This document shows, one piece after another, positions 35,867 to 41,223 of a stretch of 41,223 nt of DNA. Numbering within the stretch: position 1 is the first letter of the stretch; each line of letters opens with the position of its first letter. The notes under the pieces are model-generated. The model was given only the letters and a program-made list of their open reading frames with translations. It had not been told where the DNA came from and did not search any database. Source of the DNA: Deltaproteobacteria bacterium (GTDB taxonomy: Bacteria; Myxococcota_A; Polyangia; JAAYKL01); the NCBI GenBank assembly GCA_016936575.1, contig JAFGXQ010000166.1:1-41223 (forward strand). The letters are read 5' to 3'. A program made the translations under genes and the position numbers.

Positions 35867-37648
35867 ATGGGTTTACAACACGTTCTAGGAATTCTCGTGG
35901 TTGCACTTGTGCTGCTCGGCATGCCGCAACCGTCCCATGCTCAGCATAAAATCATTCCGGTCGACCAAATCAAACCCGGAATGAAAGGCTATGGCCTCAC
36001 CGTATTTCGCGGCACTGTGCCGGAAAAATTTAATGTCGAGGTTGTCGATGTGGTTCCCAACTTTCTATTGCGGCAAAATATTATTCTGATTCAATGCAGC
36101 CACCCGATTACCGACAAGGCCGGAGTCATCGGAGGAATGAGCGGTTCCCCCATATTTATCAACGGGAAACTGGCCGGCGCCCTCGCCTACGGTTGGCAGT
36201 TCAACAAAGAAGCGCTCGCCGGAGTAACACCCATTGGGCCGATGTTTGACATTACCCGACGCAAGCAGCGTGGATCGACCGTTCAAAACCCCTTTGAAAA
36301 ACTCGCACTTTTCAAGACTCCCAGGCAGATGGCCGAAGCGTATATTTCAGAAACGTTTTTCTCAAAGTTCGCAAGCAACCCCAGGTCCAATCTGGTGCCG
36401 GCAAGAACCCCGCTGTCGCTGTCTGGTTTTACCGGGGAATCGTGGAAAATGGTTGAGGATGCATTGTCGCCGTTTGGAATGGACCCCATGCAGGGAGGTG
36501 GTTCCGGTGCGACCGAGGAAGGGCCGGATACCTTTGTGGACGGGGGCGCGATTGGTGTTCAAATGATCCGCGGGGATCTCTCGGCCACCGGTATCGGAAC
36601 AGTAACAACTACCTATAATGGACAGGTCCTGGCATTCGGTCATCCCATGTTTAACATGGGCGAAAATCATCTGCCGGTCACCACAGCAAAAATCCACACC
36701 GTGATTGCATCGTTGGCCCGTTCCAGCAAATTGGGGCGCCCCCTTCGCGAAATCGGTTCCCTGGTGCAGGATCGGGCAGCGGGCATCTCCGCACGTACCG
36801 ACCTTCGCGCATCAATGATTCCGGTAACGTTTCACATTCACGATACGCGTAGTGATTTTGATGACACCTACCATGTCGAAGTCGCCAATCGCCAGTGGCT
36901 GACACCCAGACTTATTCACTCGGCGCTGATTCAATTCATTCAACATGCATGCTCCGATGCCACCGATTTGTCCGCTTCCATTCATGGAAAAATCAAAATC
37001 GCCGGGCGCCCGGTGTTCACCCTCGATGACCACGGCGTATCGCGAAAAGGGTTGGCGCCGCTTGTGGGGTACTTTCGACCGGCAGCGGTGGTCAATGCCA
37101 TTTTGACCAATCCATTTGAAGATGCATCGATTGAGTCCATAGAGTTTGACGTTACGCTCGACTACGGATTGTCGTTTTCATACCTGAAGGGCGCGTACAT
37201 GACAGCGGCCAATCCGCTTCCCGGCGATATTGTGAACATCCATGCGCGGCTTGTGGACTATGGTGGAAAGGAAAGCGTTCTCAGCATTCCGTTTCAGATT
37301 CCCGCGGGTACCCAGGGGAAAAAAATTAAAATATCTGTGGGCGGCGGCAACGATATTCTGCCCGTGGTTCCCACCCCCGAATCCCTTGATGATCTGCTTC
37401 GAAATGTACAACAGTATTACCCGGCAAACGCAATTGTCATTACGGTTGAAGTTCCGTCTGAAACGTTGAATGTTCGCGGTCGCGTACTGTATGACCTTCC
37501 GGCATCAGCTGCGTCCGCGCTGGCACCCGTTGCCGGTGATGACGAATCGAAAAGCTACAAAACCAAACAAACCGAGGTGTATCCCGTCGAAACGATTGTT
37601 TCCGGAGAACACACCATACAAGTCACCGTGGGGAGGAGAACCAAGTGA
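35867..37648 (+). CDS. SpoIVB-type (family S55) peptidase-like exported protein
   Basis: A 593-residue protein from ATG 35867 (a TTG directly before it is in frame). Residues 1-25 are a signal peptide (PQPSHA). Residues about 30-115 carry the S55 signature: KPGMKGYGLTVFRGTVPEKF, then VIGGMSGSPIFINGKLAGALAYGW with Ser92 in GMSGSP as the likely nucleophile. A later GHPMFNMGENHLPVTTAKIHTVIASLARSSK and GSLVQDRAAGI, given by their key residues G-H-P and Q-D-R-x-x-G-I, are typical of Gram-negative SpoIVB-like proteins in Acidobacteria and relatives. The C-terminal part is beta-rich. SpoIVB cleaves SpoIVFA in Bacillus sporulation; no sporulation context exists here. Its stop overlaps the next GTG. 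Confidence 0.88.
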   Translation: MGLQHVLGILVVALVLLGMPQPSHAQHKIIPVDQIKPGMKGYGLTVFRGTVPEKFNVEVVDVVPNFLLRQNIILIQCSHPITDKAGVIGGMSGSPIFINGKLAGALAYGWQFNKEALAGVTPIGPMFDITRRKQRGSTVQNPFEKLALFKTPRQMAEAYISETFFSKFASNPRSNLVPARTPLSLSGFTGESWKMVEDALSPFGMDPMQGGGSGATEEGPDTFVDGGAIGVQMIRGDLSATGIGTVTTTYNGQVLAFGHPMFNMGENHLPVTTAKIHTVIASLARSSKLGRPLREIGSLVQDRAAGISARTDLRASMIPVTFHIHDTRSDFDDTYHVEVANRQWLTPRLIHSALIQFIQHACSDATDLSASIHGKIKIAGRPVFTLDDHGVSRKGLAPLVGYFRPAAVVNAILTNPFEDASIESIEFDVTLDYGLSFSYLKGAYMTAANPLPGDIVNIHARLVDYGGKESVLSIPFQIPAGTQGKKIKISVGGGNDILPVVPTPESLDDLLRNVQQYYPANAIVITVEVPSETLNVRGRVLYDLPASAASALAPVAGDDESKSYKTKQTEVYPVETIVSGEHTIQVTVGRRTK

Positions 37649-39786
37649 CGACACAAACAGGTCCAGCATTGCAGCGTCTTATGTCTTTATCTCTTATGGG
37701 CGTTTTTCTAAGTATCCTTCTATGCGCATACCCCAGAATTGTGTCGGCCGGCGGCGAAAAGATATGGGAGCTTGCCGGCCACGACGAACTCGCGCGCGGG
37801 GAACTCGTCCAGACCCTCCTCTCCAGCCGTGGTGAAATCACAAAAGGGTTTCACCAGGAAAAAATCGATTTGGACGCCGTGGGAATGGTGTGGTGCGCGG
37901 CCACCGATAAAAACGGAACCATTTATCTGGGAACCGGATACGACGGGAAAATTTATCGCATCGAAGGCAACAAGGCCCGGCTCATTGCAACCACCGACAA
38001 TCTGGTCGTGACGGATATGCTGTTTTCAACCGACGGCGCATTGTACCTCGCAACCATCCCCAGCCCGACAATATGGAAACTCGAACAGCCCGACAGAATA
38101 GATCCCGACGCGCCGGTCAGCGCGCAAGTATTCGCGCAGCTGGAACCGGACACCCTCATCTGGACCATCGCTCAAAACGAAACCACCGGGATCATCTATG
38201 CGGGTACGGGCCATGAAGGAAAAATCTGGGCAATCGAAAAAGACGGAACCCCGAACCTGTACCTGGATACCGAGGAAAAACACATTCTCGACCTGCTTCC
38301 GGTGTCGGAAGATACGTTGTATGCGGGAACCAGCCCCAATGCGCTGCTGCTCAAAGTAACGGCACCGGGCAGTGCCTTTGCGGTCGCGGATTTTGAAGGG
38401 TCAGAAGTGAAGAGCATCGTCCCCTATAAAAACGGTTCACTCGCAGTGGGTGTGAATGAATTCACATATCCGCGAAAAGCCCCGGTAAAACAACCCACCA
38501 CCGCAACGAGTGCGGTAATCGTAACCAGTACTGCCGCAACATCTTCGTTGACGAAAACGAGCAGCAAAGACAAAGGCGCTGTATATGTTGTTCAGCCCGA
38601 CGGCGCGTTTGAATCTTACATGGAAGAATCGGGAACCCACGTGGTCATGCTGGCCATAGATACTCAAAATACCCTTTGGGCGGCCATGGGAGACGACGGC
38701 CGGATTGTATCAATATCGGACGAACGCATTATCCGCGAAGTGGCCAATCTGGAGGAAAGAGAGGTCATGTGGATCGACGCTGTTGAAACACTGTCTTTCG
38801 CCGCCACCGCCGATGCCGGCGCCGCGTATCGGTTTTCATCGTCGGTCGCCGAGCATGCGTACCTGTCGCCGGTGCTCGACGCCGATAATGTTGCCGCGCT
38901 CGGCCGTGTCACATGGTCATCGAGCGGTGAACTGACGCTGCGCGCAAGGTCTGGAAACACAATTACCCCCGACATCAGCTGGTCTCCGTGGAGCCGCCCC
39001 ATCGCAAAAGAAACTGTCGTTGACGTTCCCGCGGCCAGATATGTTCAACTGAAGTTTTTCTGGAATGACCAAGACGCCGTGTTATACAGCGTGGAACTCA
39101 CTTACAAACCGCGAAATCAACGGGCTGTGATTACCCAGTTCAATCCGGACACGCCATTTACAGATACCAAAGGTGCATCCAGGGGGGAGGCCGGAACCAG
39201 CGAACGCACAATCACCGCGCGCCCGGGCGATGAGAACCTGAAACAGCTGAAACTTTCATGGAGCGTTTCCAACCCGGACGGCGACAAAATTCGCTATCGT
39301 CTGTATTACAAACCCATTGATAAAAAGCTCTGGATTCCCATTTTCAGAGAAGATTATCGGCATTCGGCAACGCACTACACCTGGCCCACCGACGCCGTTC
39401 CCGAAGGACGGTATCATTTCAAATTGACTGCAGATGACTCCATCGAAAACCCCGATTCCGATACACTGTCTGATGAGGAACTATCTGTTCCGGTGAACAT
39501 CGACAATCACCCGCCCCAAATTGAATTGCTCCAGTTTCAAAACGGCCGTATCAGCGGAAAGATTGTCGATAGCTTTTCGAGCATCGGCGCAATCGATTAC
39601 GCCGTCGATGGCGGCCTTTGGCTGCCTGTCGCCGCAAAGGACGGAATGCTGGACAGCCGACAGGAATCGTTTCAATTCGCACCGGAACCGGCACTGGCGC
39701 CGGGGGGTCATGTGGTGGCGGTTCGTGCTACCGATCGCAGCGGAAATTTTTCGGTAAAAGAAATTCACCTGGAGATAGCCAAATGA
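37645..39786 (+). CDS. Secreted beta-propeller protein with C-terminal Fn3-like domains
   Basis: A 713-residue protein. GTG 37645 overlaps the peptidase stop by four bases and has GGAGGAG upstream. The first 35 residues form a signal peptide ending SAGG. Residues about 75-420 are repeated four-stranded blades (TIYLGTGYDGKIYRIEG, GIIYAGTGHEGKIWAIEKDG, DTLYAGTSPNALLLKV) of a seven- or eight-bladed propeller. A Ser/Thr-rich linker interrupts it at about 285-315. Residues about 430-495 resemble a jelly-roll/beta-sandwich (WSSSGELTLRARSGNT). Residues about 530-640 resemble an Fn3 domain (LSWSVSNPDGDKIRYRLYYKP). Proteins of this build commonly follow S55-like peptidases in environmental genomes, to my memory. 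It could be a substrate, chaperone or adaptor of the peptidase; that is inference. Confidence 0.85.
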   Translation: MTTQTGPALQRLMSLSLMGVFLSILLCAYPRIVSAGGEKIWELAGHDELARGELVQTLLSSRGEITKGFHQEKIDLDAVGMVWCAATDKNGTIYLGTGYDGKIYRIEGNKARLIATTDNLVVTDMLFSTDGALYLATIPSPTIWKLEQPDRIDPDAPVSAQVFAQLEPDTLIWTIAQNETTGIIYAGTGHEGKIWAIEKDGTPNLYLDTEEKHILDLLPVSEDTLYAGTSPNALLLKVTAPGSAFAVADFEGSEVKSIVPYKNGSLAVGVNEFTYPRKAPVKQPTTATSAVIVTSTAATSSLTKTSSKDKGAVYVVQPDGAFESYMEESGTHVVMLAIDTQNTLWAAMGDDGRIVSISDERIIREVANLEEREVMWIDAVETLSFAATADAGAAYRFSSSVAEHAYLSPVLDADNVAALGRVTWSSSGELTLRARSGNTITPDISWSPWSRPIAKETVVDVPAARYVQLKFFWNDQDAVLYSVELTYKPRNQRAVITQFNPDTPFTDTKGASRGEAGTSERTITARPGDENLKQLKLSWSVSNPDGDKIRYRLYYKPIDKKLWIPIFREDYRHSATHYTWPTDAVPEGRYHFKLTADDSIENPDSDTLSDEELSVPVNIDNHPPQIELLQFQNGRISGKIVDSFSSIGAIDYAVDGGLWLPVAAKDGMLDSRQESFQFAPEPALAPGGHVVAVRATDRSGNFSVKEIHLEIAK

Positions 39787-40637
39787 CTCAAACGGTTGCT
39801 CAAAAACTACAGGGCAGCTCTGTTGCGGTATCTTTTTCATCGGCGTTTTTCGGTTTTTATCACCATGCGGGCGTATTGAAGGCGTTGGTAGAAAACGGCG
39901 TTACCCCGGCGCAAGTAGCCGGAACCAGCGCCGGCGCCATTGTGGCCGCCATGTACGGTGCCGGGATGTCGCCCGACGAGATATGCGACGCCCTGTTGAC
40001 CATTAAACGAAAAGACTTCTGGGATTTTCAGTTCCCTTTCACCAAAACCGGATTCGGATGGCTGGCGGGCAAACGATTCGCCGCCGCCCTAAGCAGGATG
40101 CTCCCGGTTCACAATTTCGAAAGCTGTCGCATACCGGTCTCACTGGGGGTGTACCGCGTGCGGGACGGCCGATCGGTACAGATGCAATCCGGTTCGCTTA
40201 TTCAGGGGGTGGTGGCCTCGTGCGCCGTCCCCTATCTGTTCCAGCCAGTCTCTATCGGCGGTGAAATCTACTGGGACGGTGGGTTCCAAGAAAAAACCCC
40301 GCTGGGATTGTTTGCACACACCGACATCGAGACCATCTTCGTGTCACACATGCCTCCCCGTGAACACCGCGGCGGCACAGCAAAAAAAGGGCTATTCGCG
40401 AACATCGCATTCACCGCCGATACCCCCCCCGAAGAACGCCGTGAAAGAGACCGCGCCGCGGTGCGCATTCTGAGAGAGATGGGAAAATCGGTCATTGTGT
40501 TTTCTCCCGACCGCATCTGGCTGGGGCCGTTTTCACTCGACAAAGCCGAAGAGGCGATGACATACGGATACGAAAAAGCCTGCCATGCATTGGCCCAAAC
40601 CGACGAAACCGCGTTGGGCAGTGACGAGCTTCGCTGA
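39783..40637 (+). CDS. Patatin-like phospholipase
   Basis: A 284-residue protein starting at ATG 39783, which overlaps the propeller stop (ATGA) and has GGAGA upstream. The same frame is open further upstream inside the propeller gene, but without support. The patatin catalytic dyad is visible: Ser49 in GTSAGAIVAAMYGAG and Asp165 in YWDGGFQEKTP. The usual Gly-rich oxyanion loop (GGGxxG) is replaced by SSAFFGFYHHAGVLKAL. It has no signal peptide, so it is cytoplasmic or peripheral, unlike the peptidase and propeller before it. Patatins hydrolyse acyl chains of phospholipids or other lipids. The HIT-family gene follows 35 nt later. Confidence 0.9.
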   Translation: MTQTVAQKLQGSSVAVSFSSAFFGFYHHAGVLKALVENGVTPAQVAGTSAGAIVAAMYGAGMSPDEICDALLTIKRKDFWDFQFPFTKTGFGWLAGKRFAAALSRMLPVHNFESCRIPVSLGVYRVRDGRSVQMQSGSLIQGVVASCAVPYLFQPVSIGGEIYWDGGFQEKTPLGLFAHTDIETIFVSHMPPREHRGGTAKKGLFANIAFTADTPPEERRERDRAAVRILREMGKSVIVFSPDRIWLGPFSLDKAEEAMTYGYEKACHALAQTDETALGSDELR

Positions 40638-40672
40638 AGCGACTTCGCTGAAGAAACTGAAAGGAAGTGCGA

Positions 40673-41086
40673 ATGACCGCTTTTACCCTCGACCAAAGAC
40701 TTGCCGCCGATTGTCATGAACTGACGGTGGTTGAAGACACCCACATACTGTTGATGAACAACCGCCTCATTCCCTGGCTCATACTGGTTCCCCACACCCC
40801 CGAAATCGAATTGCACCGACTCAACGCCGACACCTTCGCCGCGCTGATGACACTGCAGCACCAATGCGCCCGCTTCATCGAGTCGCAGTTCTCCATCGAC
40901 AAAATCAATATCGGCGCCATCGGAAACATCGTGTCACAGCTCCACGTGCACATCATCGGCCGCCGCAAAACCGACCCCTACTGGCCCGGCGTCGTATGGG
41001 GCAACCCCACCCGAGAACCGTACACCCCGGAACAGGTGACCCAACTACAAACCGCCCTTCAAGACCACCTGCAACGCCCCCTGTAA
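40673..41086 (+). CDS. HIT-family hydrolase (Ap4A hydrolase-like)
   Basis: A 137-residue HIT-domain protein. The motif is QLHVHIIGR (residues 89-97): Gln89, His91 as the likely nucleophile, His93. The first His of the H-x-H-x-H triad is Gln, as in one known branch of small HIT proteins with DPYWPGVVWG after it. Asn79 and Asn85 (KINIGAIGNIVSQLH) fit the nucleotide-binding strand. Such enzymes split nucleoside polyphosphates such as Ap4A or act on nucleoside phosphoramidates in the cytoplasm. AAAGGAAG lies seven nt before ATG 40673. It is 35 nt after the patatin gene. Confidence 0.9.
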   Translation: MTAFTLDQRLAADCHELTVVEDTHILLMNNRLIPWLILVPHTPEIELHRLNADTFAALMTLQHQCARFIESQFSIDKINIGAIGNIVSQLHVHIIGRRKTDPYWPGVVWGNPTREPYTPEQVTQLQTALQDHLQRPL

Positions 41087-41223
41087 ACCCCTGCAGATGA
41101 AAATCCCCCAAACGCTTGGACGCTGCCCCCTTTTTCAAAGCTGTCTCTTTATCATATCTGGATCGTGAACCGATCGAGGTGTCGTTTATAGGGTCAGAAG
41201 ATCGACAAAGTGGCTTGGATAAT
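41087..41223. other. Right-edge sequence, nothing recognised
   Basis: The last 137 bases hold no gene with a start and ribosome site. A short GATCG/CGATC inverted repeat near 41160-41175 is the only structure, and it is too weak to interpret. Confidence 0.4.

Overview
The window reads as chromosomal DNA of a Gram-negative bacterium that I cannot name. Signal peptides, four lipoprotein-type lipoboxes or cysteines, two probable outer-membrane beta-barrels and an ExbD-like protein point to a double envelope. A DUF4388 (PATAN) protein, a zinc-ribbon/TPR giant, a chemoreceptor with a cysteine-rich PAS domain and an Asp-Ser/Thr repeat tail are together reminiscent of Myxococcota and former Deltaproteobacteria such as Bradymonadales. 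That placement is inference. No rRNA, tRNA, insertion sequence, phage gene or CRISPR array was seen.

Layout. 1-5.2 kb: a minus-strand GH9 cellulase running off the left edge with a long D-S/D-T repeat tail, a small beta-barrel-like protein, an orphan ExbD-like protein, then a plus-strand propeller-like lipoprotein. 5.2-8.7 kb: yciO and a chemoreceptor gene broken by an in-frame TAA and a frameshift. 9.0-11.4 kb: a translationally coupled outer-membrane protein and Cys-rich lipoprotein. 11.5-15.8 kb: minus-strand run of an alpha/beta hydrolase, a PcrA/UvrD helicase and a 10-TM metal exporter with a His-rich loop. 15.9-18.9 kb: tsaE, then a DUF4388 protein and an sn-glycerol-1-phosphate dehydrogenase on the opposite strand. 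19.1 kb: a class I methyltransferase.

20.2-25.0 kb holds the most suggestive cluster: a YfiR/DUF4154 periplasmic protein, a membrane sulfatase-superfamily enzyme fused to HEAT-like repeats, and a chemoreceptor whose periplasmic region resembles the YfiN (CHASE8) sensor. It could be a YfiR-type periplasmic switch wired to chemotaxis rather than to a diguanylate cyclase. 25.2-27.8 kb: murA with Asp at the catalytic Cys position, and metK. 28.0-34.8 kb: a 1279-residue zinc-ribbon/TPR protein, a divergent Hsp33, and two related PEGA-like membrane proteins.

34.9-41.1 kb is a tight co-directional run: TPR lipoprotein, SpoIVB-type S55 peptidase, secreted beta-propeller protein, patatin-like protein and HIT hydrolase. 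Three of these are joined by 4-nt stop/start overlaps, which suggests an exported protease-propeller pair made together with a cytoplasmic lipase-like protein. The window therefore mixes housekeeping genes (t6A-linked proteins, pcrA, murA, metK, hslO) with envelope, surface and sensory genes.
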